A stretch of DNA of 64,000 bases from Marinomonas sp. TW1. Its GTDB lineage: Bacteria; Pseudomonadota; Gammaproteobacteria; Pseudomonadales; Marinomonadaceae. The DNA lies in NCBI RefSeq assembly GCF_001625355.1, contig NZ_JSEE01000015.1, positions 43,832-107,831 of the forward strand, written 5' to 3'. Positions 28,841-39,985 of this stretch are shown in pieces. Both the position numbers and the translations under genes were made by a program. Each line of letters starts with the position of its first letter. The first letter of the stretch is position 1. Under the pieces are notes generated by a model. That model worked only from the letters and a program-made list of their open reading frames with translations. It had not been told where the DNA came from and ran no database searches.

Positions 28841-29797
28841 ATGATTCCAGTGGTTGTGAAAAACGTCGTTGCGGAAGCGCAAAATGTTGTGCGACTCGTC
28901 TTGGGGAGCCTTGATGGGGCGGATTTGCCTACTTTTGAAGCTGGAGCGCATATTGATGTGCATTTGCCAAGTGGTCTGATTCGCCAATATTCTTTGTGTC
29001 GTTTACAGGTTGAACCACAGTATTACGAAGTGGCGGTGCTGAAAGACCCGCAATCTCGTGGCGGTTCTGAAGAAGTGCACCGTCTGATCATTGGCGACGA
29101 GCTGGCAATTAGTGCGCCTCGTAACCATTTTGGTCTGATTGACAGTCCTCGTCATAGTGTTTTGATTGCAGGTGGTATTGGTGTGACGCCGTTGTTACCG
29201 ATGGCACAGCAATTACAAAAGCAGGGTCGATCTTTTGAATTCCATTATTGTGCTAAAACGCCTGAGAAAGCGGCGTTTTCAGAGTCATTAAAAACGGCCT
29301 CCTTTGCGGACAAAATGTTTTTTCATTTTAGTCAGCAGGCTGATTCTGGTCGCATGGACATGGTGAATGTTTTATCTCGTCATGCCTTTGATGGGGAGCT
29401 TTATGTTTGCGGTCCAGCGGATTTTATTAATGAGGTTTTAAGCCAAGCCCGAATGCAAGGTTGGGCAGAAGATAAGTTGCATAGAGAATTTTTTGCCGCC
29501 CCCGACGCGTCAGAGGACGAATCGGATAATGCGGTATTCCAAGTGAAAATCCACAGCACAGGGGAATTGATCGAGGTGTCGGAACATCAAACCATGTTTG
29601 AGGCGCTGGATCAGCATGGGGTATTTGTGGCTGTCTCTTGTGAGTCTGGTGTGTGTGGTACTTGTCAAACCGGTGTGATAAGTGGCACTCCTGATCATAG
29701 AGATGTGTTCTTGACGGAAGCGGAGCGACAACAGGGTCATTGGGTTATGCCATGTTGCTCTCGCGCTAAGTCGAAAATTCTAGAACTGGACTTGTAA
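28841..29797 (+). CDS. vanB: Vanillate O-demethylase, reductase subunit
   Basis: A 318-residue phthalate-dioxygenase-reductase type protein that passes electrons from NAD(P)H through FMN and a plant-type [2Fe-2S] cluster to VanA. The flavin-binding strand RQYSLCR is near residue 50, the nucleotide-binding AGGIGVTPLLPMA near 110, and the C-terminal ferredoxin domain has CESGVCGTC from residue 267 with the fourth Cys near 304. It starts 25 bp after vanA. Products of this step usually feed the protocatechuate pathway, which is not in this window. Confidence 0.92.
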   Translation: MIPVVVKNVVAEAQNVVRLVLGSLDGADLPTFEAGAHIDVHLPSGLIRQYSLCRLQVEPQYYEVAVLKDPQSRGGSEEVHRLIIGDELAISAPRNHFGLIDSPRHSVLIAGGIGVTPLLPMAQQLQKQGRSFEFHYCAKTPEKAAFSESLKTASFADKMFFHFSQQADSGRMDMVNVLSRHAFDGELYVCGPADFINEVLSQARMQGWAEDKLHREFFAAPDASEDESDNAVFQVKIHSTGELIEVSEHQTMFEALDQHGVFVAVSCESGVCGTCQTGVISGTPDHRDVFLTEAERQQGHWVMPCCSRAKSKILELDL

Positions 29798-29859
29798 GGC
29801 ACGCTTTTTATGTGTGTCATTTTTTGCCTCGAATGAATGCAAAACAAGGATGTTTTACA

Positions 29860-29888
29860 TTGAGAGATGGGGCCAGCGATGCTATCAT
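29860..29888 (+). promoter_or_regulatory. pyrG promoter (candidate)
   Basis: TTGAGA (29860-29865) and TATCAT (29883-29888) with a 17-bp spacer and a TGC extended -10 just before TATCAT. It lies in the 169-bp gap before pyrG, about 78 bp before the ATG. Confidence 0.5.
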
Positions 29889-29960
29889 TTCCTCCCGTCC
29901 TGAAGGTGCATTTTTCAGCATCATCAAATTTCATATTTATCTATTTTTAAGGCGGGTTAA

Positions 29961-31601
<1,641 letters not shown>

Positions 31602-31667
31602 GTAAAGAAAGCGAATAAGTAAGAAAGCGTTATTTATTACTTTCTAATGCAAACAGGCTGTTTGTGA

Positions 31668-32990
<1,323 letters not shown>

Positions 32991-33003
32991 TTCTGCTTGA
33001 CCT

Positions 33004-33037
33004 AAAAAAAGGGAGAACTTAGTTCTCCCTTTTTTTG
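33004..33037 (+). terminator. Intrinsic terminator after eno
   Basis: GGGAGAAC and GTTCTCCC form the stem with a TTA loop. It is flanked by seven A residues before and a run of T after, so it could work in both directions. Confidence 0.88.
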
Positions 33038-33096
33038 TTTTTTTCATGCGATTCCTTTGATAATAAGGGACAGTTTTTTTAATCGTAGAGGATATT

Positions 33097-33375
33097 ATGG
33101 CGCGTTTATTATTGGCTTTTTTTGTCTGTGCCATTGGATACCAGTGCTATCACCTATATTTTGGTGAGCAAGGGGTAAAACGTCAGGAAGAGCTGGCTAA
33201 GCAAATTGCCTATCAAGAACGCATTAATCAAAGATTGAAGCATCGTAATGATGCCTTACGTGCTCAGGTTGAAGATCTACGTTTAGGTGAAGAAGCGGTG
33301 GAAGAGCATGTTCGTACAGAGCTTCAGTATATTAAAGATGGTGAAGTGTTTTATCGTATGGTGGAAAAAAGATGA
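33097..33375 (+). CDS. ftsB: Cell division protein FtsB
   Basis: A 92-residue bitopic membrane protein of the divisome, partner of FtsL and FtsQ in activating septal peptidoglycan synthesis. One N-terminal membrane helix (about residues 3-22) is followed by a coiled coil (about 28-65, QEELAKQIAYQERINQRLKH) and the conserved C-terminal EHVRTELQYIKDGEVFYRMV. Its position between eno and ispD is the standard gammaproteobacterial place. It overlaps ispD by 4 bp. Confidence 0.92.
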   Translation: MARLLLAFFVCAIGYQCYHLYFGEQGVKRQEELAKQIAYQERINQRLKHRNDALRAQVEDLRLGEEAVEEHVRTELQYIKDGEVFYRMVEKR

Positions 33376-34097
33376 GCCAGGCAATGTGGGTGATTATTCC
33401 TGCCGCTGGTGTGGGACAACGTATGTTGTCTGATTGCCCTAAACAATATTTATCCCTGGCCGGCGAAACCATTTTGGACCGCACCATTGAGGTGTTTCTA
33501 ACACACCCATGGATTGCGGGGGTGGTGGTTGGCTTAGGAGCGAACGATGCCTATTGGCCAGCGTCAAAATGGTTTGATAATCCACGTGTGAGAACTTATG
33601 TCGGTGGGGCGGAGCGCTGTGACACGGTACAAAAAGGGTTGCAGTTACTGCAACAAGCGTCGCTTCAAGATGAGCAGCACGTGTTAGTGCATGATGCGGC
33701 TCGACCGTTGTTATCCCAGAGTGCGTTATCGCGTATTATTAAGCATGAATCATCGCAGGGAGCATTGTTGGCGATGCCGTCAAAAGACACGGTGAAACAA
33801 CAAGAGGCTGTTAGCTCAGTGGAACCGATCTCAAAAGTAAAAAGCACATTAGATCGACGTCATATCTGGTTGGCCCAAACACCACAAAAATTTCCTTTGG
33901 GCGCGTTATTAGGCGCCTTAGACCAGGCTCAAATGGACGGTAAACAGGTTACCGATGAATGTTCCGCTATGGAGTTGCAAGGCTGGCAGCCAGACTTGGT
34001 GATGGGTGAAAACAGTAATATTAAAGTGACATTGCCCGAGGACTTGATTATAGCCGAGGCGCTTTTTTCACACTTATCAAATTCAAAAGCGCATTAA
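33372..34097 (+). CDS. ispD: 2-C-methyl-D-erythritol 4-phosphate cytidylyltransferase
   Basis: A 241-residue IspD, the third MEP-pathway step, making CDP-methylerythritol from MEP and CTP. Motifs: IIPAAGVGQRMLSDCPKQYLSL near the start (CTP-binding loop), VLVHDAARPLLS near residue 105, and the C-terminal TDECSAMELQGW and GENSNIKVTLPEDL. It overlaps ftsB and is 15 bp from ispF. Confidence 0.96.
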   Translation: MSQAMWVIIPAAGVGQRMLSDCPKQYLSLAGETILDRTIEVFLTHPWIAGVVVGLGANDAYWPASKWFDNPRVRTYVGGAERCDTVQKGLQLLQQASLQDEQHVLVHDAARPLLSQSALSRIIKHESSQGALLAMPSKDTVKQQEAVSSVEPISKVKSTLDRRHIWLAQTPQKFPLGALLGALDQAQMDGKQVTDECSAMELQGWQPDLVMGENSNIKVTLPEDLIIAEALFSHLSNSKAH

Positions 34098-34112
34098 GTT
34101 GGAGTTATTTTT

Positions 34113-34604
34113 ATGATGCCATTTCGTATAGGTCATGGGTTTGATGTTCATAAATTTGGCGAGGGTGATCATGTTATTCTAGGTGGCGTGTCGATTCCTT
34201 ATTCGCAAGGGTTGATTGCTCATTCAGATGGGGATGTTGTGTTGCATGCCCTGACAGATGCTTTGCTGGGCGCAGCCGCTTTAGGCGACATCGGTAAGCA
34301 TTTTCCTGATACCGATGCAGCATTTTCAGGGGCGGACAGTCGCATTTTACTAAAGCGTGCTTTCGCTGAAATCAAAGCATTGGGGCTACTGGTTGGCAAT
34401 GTAGATGTGACTATTCTAGCGCAAGCGCCGAAAATGCGACCACATATTGATGCCATGCGAGCCAATATTGCCGAAGACCTTGAAATCGCTATGTCAGAGG
34501 TAAATGTAAAAGCCACGACAACAGAGAAGTTGGGTTTTACCGGGCGCAAAGAAGGCATTGCGGTGGAAGCGGTGGCATTGTTGTATAAGCAAGGAGTCTT
34601 ATGA
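34113..34604 (+). CDS. ispF: 2-C-methyl-D-erythritol 2,4-cyclodiphosphate synthase
   Basis: A 163-residue IspF, the fifth MEP step, which cyclises CDP-ME 2-phosphate. Zinc ligands are visible in [10 protein letters not shown] (Asp, His) and the signature [20 protein letters not shown]. The [13 protein letters not shown] and [17 protein letters not shown] motifs complete the family pattern. It overlaps truD by 4 bp. Confidence 0.97.
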   Translation: MMPFRIGHGFDVHKFGEGDHVILGGVSIPYSQGLIAHSDGDVVLHALTDALLGAAALGDIGKHFPDTDAAFSGADSRILLKRAFAEIKALGLLVGNVDVTILAQAPKMRPHIDAMRANIAEDLEIAMSEVNVKATTTEKLGFTGRKEGIAVEAVALLYKQGVL

Positions 34605-35695
34605 ACACGGATTGGCAATACGCTTGGTCAGAACCTACCAATACGGGCGACCTAAAAACACATGCCCAAGACTTTTATGTGGAAGAACAGCTCGGCTTTG
34701 AACCAGATGGAAAAGGTGAGTTCTGTTATGTGTTTATTGAAAAGCTAGGCGTTAATACTGACTTCTTAGCAAAGCGCTTAGCTCAATTGGCTGGGATTGC
34801 GCCGAATAAAGTGACTTACAGTGGCGTAAAGGATCGTCATGCTTGTACACGGCAATGGTTTTGTTTGCATACCCTGAATGAGGAAGCGGATTTATCGGAC
34901 CTTCATCAGGCCTTCCGTGAACCTGAGAGTGTCCGTTTGATTGCTCAATTACGTCATTCTAAAAAGCTAAAAACGGGAACGCATTTTGCTAATCGTTTTA
35001 TCATTCGGTTGCGTAATGTGGCGGGTGATCTAGAAGAATTGGAAGCGCGTTTGCAGTTGATACAGCAAGGTGGGGTGCCGAACTATTATGGTCCTCAGCG
35101 TTTTGGTATTAACGGTAATAATTTGCACAACGGCAAAGAGTTTGTCCTAAAAGGGCGGCAAAGTCGTCGCAAATTATCAAAGACAGAGTCCTTTTGGTTG
35201 TCTGCTATTCGTTCTTGGTGCTTCAATCAAGCCTTGAGTGATCAGGTTGAAAATGGCATGTGGAATCGTTTGTGCGATGCGGATATTGCACAATTTCAGC
35301 ATAAAGAAGAACAGTTCCGAGTACAGCAACGATCAGCCTTGATGCATTTGAGTGTGGCGCGAGGCCAGATAAGCCCGGTATTGCCCTTGCTAAGCCCAGG
35401 CTGGGAAGCGGGTACGGGACCCCAAAGAGAAGCCGCTATAAAAGCGTCATTGGCAGACCATGGAGAACTGGTTGAAGCCTTAATGGATTTTGGTTTATCT
35501 CGAGACAGTCGTCTAGCCAGGTTGGTGCCAATGAACATGGCCTGGGAATTGCTAAAGGAAGATACGGGCAAGACCCAGTTAATACTTGAATTTTCGTTAC
35601 CGAAAGGTTGTTTCGCTACCAGTATTCTGCGAGAGATGATGAATTTTACGGACAAATCAGCTGAGAAGTATCATGAGAATTCTGATCGCGAATGA
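34601..35695 (+). CDS. truD: tRNA pseudouridine(13) synthase TruD
   Basis: A 364-residue TruD that isomerises U13 in tRNA-Glu. The catalytic Asp lies in [15 protein letters not shown] near residue 80. The insertion (TRUD) domain runs from about residue 150 ([15 protein letters not shown]) to 300. The N-terminal [20 protein letters not shown] and the C-terminal [17 protein letters not shown] are typical. Its end overlaps surE by 23 bp, so the two are translationally linked. Confidence 0.95.
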   Translation: MNTDWQYAWSEPTNTGDLKTHAQDFYVEEQLGFEPDGKGEFCYVFIEKLGVNTDFLAKRLAQLAGIAPNKVTYSGVKDRHACTRQWFCLHTLNEEADLSDLHQAFREPESVRLIAQLRHSKKLKTGTHFANRFIIRLRNVAGDLEELEARLQLIQQGGVPNYYGPQRFGINGNNLHNGKEFVLKGRQSRRKLSKTESFWLSAIRSWCFNQALSDQVENGMWNRLCDADIAQFQHKEEQFRVQQRSALMHLSVARGQISPVLPLLSPGWEAGTGPQREAAIKASLADHGELVEALMDFGLSRDSRLARLVPMNMAWELLKEDTGKTQLILEFSLPKGCFATSILREMMNFTDKSAEKYHENSDRE

Positions 35696-36419
35696 CGATG
35701 GCATTGATGCGTTGGGCATTCAGACCTTATCAAAACATCTACAAGCGCACTATGACACCTTGATGGTTGCGCCTGATCGTAACCGCAGTGGTGCCAGTAA
35801 CTCGCTTACCCTTACTCGTCCTTTGCAACCCAGTAAAGTGGCGGAGAAGACGTATAAAGTAGACGGCACGCCAAGTGATTGTGTCAATTTGGCCTTGTCT
35901 GGGGTGATTGATGGGCAAGTCGACTTGGTGGTGTCCGGTATTAATCATGGTCCTAATTTAGGGGATGATGTAATTTATTCAGGTACCGTGGCGGCCGCTA
36001 TGGAAGCAAGGCATTTAGGTCGTCCTGCGTTAGCCGTGTCATTGGTTGGCAATCAACACTTTGCAACCGCAGCGCAAGTCGTATTGGCTTTGTTAAAAGA
36101 CACTCATACATTGAATATGCCTACTGGCGTATTGCTCAATGTGAATGTGCCGGATTTGCCTTATGAAGAGATCAAAGGCATTCGTGTTACTAAGTTAGGA
36201 TATCGTCATAAAGCACAAGCGCCTGTTTCCGCTCAGCACCCTCGTGGGATGCCAAGTTATTGGATTGGCGCCTTATCGGATCCGTATGACGCATCGTCAG
36301 GTACGGATTTTGATGCGGTGGCAAATGGCTATGTTTCCGTGACGCCGATTCACACAGACATGACCTGCTACGAAGCAAAATCTTCTTTGGAAAAATGGAT
36401 TGATATCGTCACACTATGA
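35673..36419 (+). CDS. surE: 5'/3'-nucleotidase SurE
   Basis: A 248-residue SurE survival protein, a metal-dependent phosphatase acting on nucleoside monophosphates. The [14 protein letters not shown] motif (Asp-Asp metal ligands) starts near residue 3. VAPDRNRSGASNSLTLTRPL and VSGINHGPNLGDDVIYSGTV (Asn ligand) follow. It overlaps truD by 23 bp and pcm by 4 bp. The truD-surE-pcm-nlpD-rpoS order is the classic stationary-phase cluster. Confidence 0.96.
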   Translation: MRILIANDDGIDALGIQTLSKHLQAHYDTLMVAPDRNRSGASNSLTLTRPLQPSKVAEKTYKVDGTPSDCVNLALSGVIDGQVDLVVSGINHGPNLGDDVIYSGTVAAAMEARHLGRPALAVSLVGNQHFATAAQVVLALLKDTHTLNMPTGVLLNVNVPDLPYEEIKGIRVTKLGYRHKAQAPVSAQHPRGMPSYWIGALSDPYDASSGTDFDAVANGYVSVTPIHTDMTCYEAKSSLEKWIDIVTL

Positions 36420-37081
36420 GCCAGCATGACCTTAATTGGTTAATCACACATACGGAGCCAAGAGCCTCCGGTATGATTCATCAGCTTGAACAGCAGGGTA
36501 TTACTCATTCTGAGCTATTGGCTTTAATGGGTAATATTCCTCGGCATGAGTTTGTGGAACCCGCCTTTTCACATTTGGCTTATTCTGCCACTCCCTTACC
36601 CATAGGTCGTAACCAAACCATTAGTCAGCCATTAACGGTGGCCAGAATGACGGAGTGGTTATTGCAATATGCCAGGTTGGGTCGTGTGTTAGAAATTGGT
36701 ACCGGCTCTGGCTATCAGACTCGTATTTTGGCGCATTTTTTTAATAAGGTGCATACCGTAGAGCGCCAGCAATCTTTGTTCCAACAGGCTAAGCAAAGGT
36801 TGTCTTCCATGGGCATCAATAATATTGAATATCTGTTTGCGGATGGGCAAGCGGGTTGGCCTCACCGTATTGAAATGGATGCCGTGATTATCACTGCGAT
36901 GGCCAGTAAAATCCCTTTAGCACTGACAAATTGTTTAAAAGAAAATGGCATTCTGATTATGCCGATTGATCACCCTACGCCACAAATAGGGTGTTGGCGT
37001 AAAGAAGGGGAACGTTGGAAGTGTTTGGGCAATGAGTCTGCTTACTTTGTCCCGTTATTAGAAGGATTGGAACATGCCTAA
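36416..37081 (+). CDS. pcm: Protein-L-isoaspartate O-methyltransferase
   Basis: A 221-residue SAM-dependent methyltransferase that starts repair of isoaspartyl residues in aged proteins. Motifs: MGNIPRHEFVEPAF, GRNQTISQPLTVARMTEWL, the SAM-binding VLEIGTGSGYQTRILA near residue 95, and KENGILIMPI. Length is close to E. coli Pcm (208). It overlaps surE by 4 bp and the downstream DUF368 gene by 8 bp. Confidence 0.94.
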   Translation: MSQHDLNWLITHTEPRASGMIHQLEQQGITHSELLALMGNIPRHEFVEPAFSHLAYSATPLPIGRNQTISQPLTVARMTEWLLQYARLGRVLEIGTGSGYQTRILAHFFNKVHTVERQQSLFQQAKQRLSSMGINNIEYLFADGQAGWPHRIEMDAVIITAMASKIPLALTNCLKENGILIMPIDHPTPQIGCWRKEGERWKCLGNESAYFVPLLEGLEHA

Positions 37082-37997
37082 ATGGCTTAAAATATATTTA
37101 AGTGGCGTCCTAATGGGCGCGGCGGATGTTGTGCCAGGGGTATCTGGTGGTACGGTTGCCTTTATTGTTGGGGTGTATGATCGTTTGATCGCAGCCCTCA
37201 GCGGCGTTAATAAAGACAGCATTCAAATGCTATTCAAAGGCGACGTGAAAGCCTTATGGCGTCATTTTGATGGTGGTTTTTTATTGGCATTAGGTGCTGG
37301 TGTGGTGACCAGTATTTTTCTGATCGCTGGCCTCATTACCCATTTATTGGTGGTGTATCCTACTTATTTGTGGAGCTTTTTCTTCGGTTTGATTTTGGCG
37401 TCTGCGGTGTTCTTATTAAAGCAGGTCAAGTCTTTCTCTGTTCGTCACGGTATTGCTCTCATTGTCGGTATTTCTGTTGGTGCAAGCCTATCACTGTTAG
37501 TGCCTACGACTATGAATACCTCTAATATGATGGTGTTTTTCGCAGGGATGATTGCGATCTGCGCTATGATCCTACCTGGTATCTCAGGCAGTTTTCTCTT
37601 ATTGATAATGGGCTTGTATGGTTTTGTGCTGAATGCGGTAAAAAGTTTGGATCTCACCGTGATTGTCATTTTTGCCGCTGGGGCCTTGGTTGGCTTACTG
37701 AGTTTCTCCAAGTTGCTGAATTATTTATTGCATAAAGCTCATGCCATGACCTTATCGTTTTTAACAGGCATTATGCTTGGTGCTTTAGTGAAAGTCTGGC
37801 CTTGGAAAGAGACCTTAAGTTGGGAACAAATTGGGGATAAAAGCATACCAGTAGAAACAAATTTAATATGGCCTTGGCAAGTATCTGACTATCAATTGTT
37901 GAATGATTTGGTGGTGCCAATGGCTTTTATTTTAGTTGGTGTTTTGGTGATTTTTTGTGCGTCTTACATTTATTTACGAAATGAAGACAAAAGTTAA
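37074..37997 (+). CDS. DUF368 membrane protein, PopT-type undecaprenyl phosphate translocase
   Basis: A 307-residue polytopic inner-membrane protein with about eight hydrophobic segments. Two related signature loops are visible: GAADVVPGVSGGTVAFIVG near residue 17 and MILPGISGSFLLLIMGLYG near residue 165, an internal duplication of the family. DUF368 proteins have recently been linked to returning undecaprenyl phosphate across the membrane (PopT). It overlaps pcm by 8 bp and precedes nlpD, inserted within the pcm-nlpD interval. Transport function is from the family, not visible in the sequence itself. Confidence 0.8.
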   Translation: MPKWLKIYLSGVLMGAADVVPGVSGGTVAFIVGVYDRLIAALSGVNKDSIQMLFKGDVKALWRHFDGGFLLALGAGVVTSIFLIAGLITHLLVVYPTYLWSFFFGLILASAVFLLKQVKSFSVRHGIALIVGISVGASLSLLVPTTMNTSNMMVFFAGMIAICAMILPGISGSFLLLIMGLYGFVLNAVKSLDLTVIVIFAAGALVGLLSFSKLLNYLLHKAHAMTLSFLTGIMLGALVKVWPWKETLSWEQIGDKSIPVETNLIWPWQVSDYQLLNDLVVPMAFILVGVLVIFCASYIYLRNEDKS

Positions 37998-38014
37998 TAA
38001 ACGCTACAATTCTA

Positions 38015-38866
38015 TTGTTTGAGGGAAATATTATCTTTAGTTGTCATGATAAAAAGCCTGTCAAAAAGACCTTAGTCAGTCATATGGCTCAATTGGTTTT
38101 ACTGTGCTTTTTTTTGACAGGATGCTCTTATCAAGTTCTGCATTTCCCAGATAAAAATACGTCATCTTATTCGTCAAATCATGCTCGTGTTTCTTCTGTT
38201 CCTGCGTCTGGGTACTATCGCGTCCGCAGCGGCGACACCCTGTTTTCTATTGCCTTTCGCTACGGCTTGGATTATCGCGCCTTGGCGAATGCCAATAATA
38301 TTGATGCCCCTTATGTCATTTATCCTAATCAAAAAATACGTTTGAAAGAGGCGAAAAAGGCGACATCTTCACAATCCAAATCCTCGTCGCAGGTGTCTTC
38401 TCAAACGGCTAAAGTCACGCCAAAACCACTTCCTTCTGTCAGTCGTAACGAGCCTAAAAAAGTGGCAACAAAAACCACGACTCCCGTTACAAAAGACATT
38501 AAATGGGCTTGGCCTGTTGAGGGTGAAGTGAAAAGGGGGTTTTCAAACGCTGGGGTTAGTAGTAAAGGTATAGACATCAAAGCACAGAAAGGTGATTTGG
38601 TGAAGGCAGCGGCAGATGGCGTTGTTGTGTATGCAGGCAGCGGTCTCATTGGTTATGGAAACCTAGTGATCGTGAAACACGATGATGTTTACTTGAGTGC
38701 CTATGCGTACAACGAAAGAATCATAGTAAAAGAAAAGCAAAGTGTTCGAGCTGGTGATTCCCTTGCTGTAATCGGTGGTAAGGGGACAGATAGACCCTTG
38801 CTTCACTTTGAAGTTCGCCGAGATGGACAGCCGATTAATCCGTTAGATGTATTACCCAAAAATTGA
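38015..38866 (+). CDS. nlpD: Lipoprotein NlpD (LysM and degenerate LytM)
   Basis: An outer-membrane lipoprotein that activates the amidase AmiC during septum splitting. A lipobox LTGC puts the lipidated Cys near residue 37 from the TTG start. A LysM domain (YYRVRSGDTLFSIAFRYGLD) starts near 68, then a Ser/Lys/Thr-rich linker and a C-terminal LytM/M23 domain. The first zinc His (here SSKGIDIK) and the first His of the HxH pair (SAYAYN) are missing, as in NlpD activators, while LLHFEVR remains. The start is uncertain: TTG 38015 has no good Shine-Dalgarno, and ATG 38084 would leave a signal peptide without positive charge. Confidence 0.85.
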   Translation: MFEGNIIFSCHDKKPVKKTLVSHMAQLVLLCFFLTGCSYQVLHFPDKNTSSYSSNHARVSSVPASGYYRVRSGDTLFSIAFRYGLDYRALANANNIDAPYVIYPNQKIRLKEAKKATSSQSKSSSQVSSQTAKVTPKPLPSVSRNEPKKVATKTTTPVTKDIKWAWPVEGEVKRGFSNAGVSSKGIDIKAQKGDLVKAAADGVVVYAGSGLIGYGNLVIVKHDDVYLSAYAYNERIIVKEKQSVRAGDSLAVIGGKGTDRPLLHFEVRRDGQPINPLDVLPKN

Positions 38867-38896
38867 GTAAAAACTAGCGTTTTTTAAGGAGGGGGT

Positions 38897-39892
38897 ATGA
38901 AGTTAGCAAGCATGGATAAAAATACAGCTAAGGTTTCGAGCGTCAGAGACTTTGACCTTGATACACTTGATGGCTATCAAGAAGAGGCAGCGGATGAAGA
39001 ATTTGAATCTGCAGTCAATGCTCGATACGCGGAAGCAGACTCTTCTAAAAGTTTGGATGTTACTCAGCTGTATTTGAGTGAGATCGGTTTTTCACCTCTT
39101 TTATCTGCAGAAGAAGAGGTTTATTTTGCGCGCCTCGCTTTGAAAGGTGATGAGAAAGCGCGCAAACGCATGATCGAAAGTAATTTGCGATTGGTTGTGA
39201 AAATTTCCCGTCGCTATCTCAATCGTGGGTTGTCTTTACTTGACCTGATTGAAGAAGGTAATTTAGGGCTCATTAGAGCGGTAGAAAAGTTTGATCCGGA
39301 ACGAGGTTTTCGTTTTTCAACTTACGCGACATGGTGGATACGTCAAACCATTGAGCGTGCCATCATGAACCAAACCCGAACCATTCGTTTACCCATTCAT
39401 GTTGTAAAAGAGCTTAATGTATATCTTCGAGCTGCTCGTGAACTGACTCAAACGTTAGATCATGAACCGAGCCCTGAAGAAATTGCAGACAAGCTTGATT
39501 GTCCTGTGGAAGATGTGCAGAAAATGCTGGGACTGAATGAGAAAGTCAGTTCTATTGATGCGTCTTTCGGTGGCGAAAATAACGACAAAAGCTTAGTCGA
39601 AGTTTTGGCAGATGACTTGCATCAAGGGCCCGAAGCAGATCGTCAGGATGGTGACGTGTTGCAAGGCATTGAGCAATGGCTTGATGAACTAAGTGAGAAG
39701 CAATGTGAGGTGATTACGCGCCGTTTTGGGCTTCGTGGTCACGAGGCCAGTACACTTGAACACGTTGGGGCAGAAATCGGTTTAACACGGGAACGTGTGC
39801 GTCAGATTCAAGTGGAAGCGTTACGTAAATTACGTTTAATCTTAGACAAAGAAGGTTTGTCACTGGATGATGTGATTAGCATGAATGAATAA
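38897..39892 (+). CDS. rpoS: RNA polymerase sigma factor RpoS
   Basis: A 331-residue stationary-phase/general-stress sigma factor. Region 1.2 ([21 protein letters not shown]), region 2 ([54 protein letters not shown]), region 3 and region 4.2 ([18 protein letters not shown]) are all present. It follows nlpD by 30 bp with a strong AAGGAGGGGG Shine-Dalgarno. In E. coli the main rpoS promoter lies inside nlpD; the same may hold here. A terminator follows. Confidence 0.97.
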   Translation: MKLASMDKNTAKVSSVRDFDLDTLDGYQEEAADEEFESAVNARYAEADSSKSLDVTQLYLSEIGFSPLLSAEEEVYFARLALKGDEKARKRMIESNLRLVVKISRRYLNRGLSLLDLIEEGNLGLIRAVEKFDPERGFRFSTYATWWIRQTIERAIMNQTRTIRLPIHVVKELNVYLRAARELTQTLDHEPSPEEIADKLDCPVEDVQKMLGLNEKVSSIDASFGGENNDKSLVEVLADDLHQGPEADRQDGDVLQGIEQWLDELSEKQCEVITRRFGLRGHEASTLEHVGAEIGLTRERVRQIQVEALRKLRLILDKEGLSLDDVISMNE

Positions 39893-39920
39893 ACCACGCT
39901 CTTCACAAGCCATATAACGC

Positions 39921-39949
39921 AAAAGGCCCAAATAGCATTTGGGCCTTTT
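39921..39949. terminator. Bidirectional terminator after rpoS
   Basis: AAAAGGCCCAAAT pairs with ATTTGGGCCTTTT around an AGC loop, between the convergent rpoS and ahpA-like genes. Confidence 0.85.
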
Positions 39950-39985
39950 AGTTTGTGTTTTTCTATTTTATCTTGCCGTCTATTT

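Noticed and set aside
34220..34618. A 132-codon open frame antisense to ispF
   Set aside because: Fully contained opposite ispF, Ser/Ala-rich, with no domain. Long antisense frames are common opposite GC-biased third positions.
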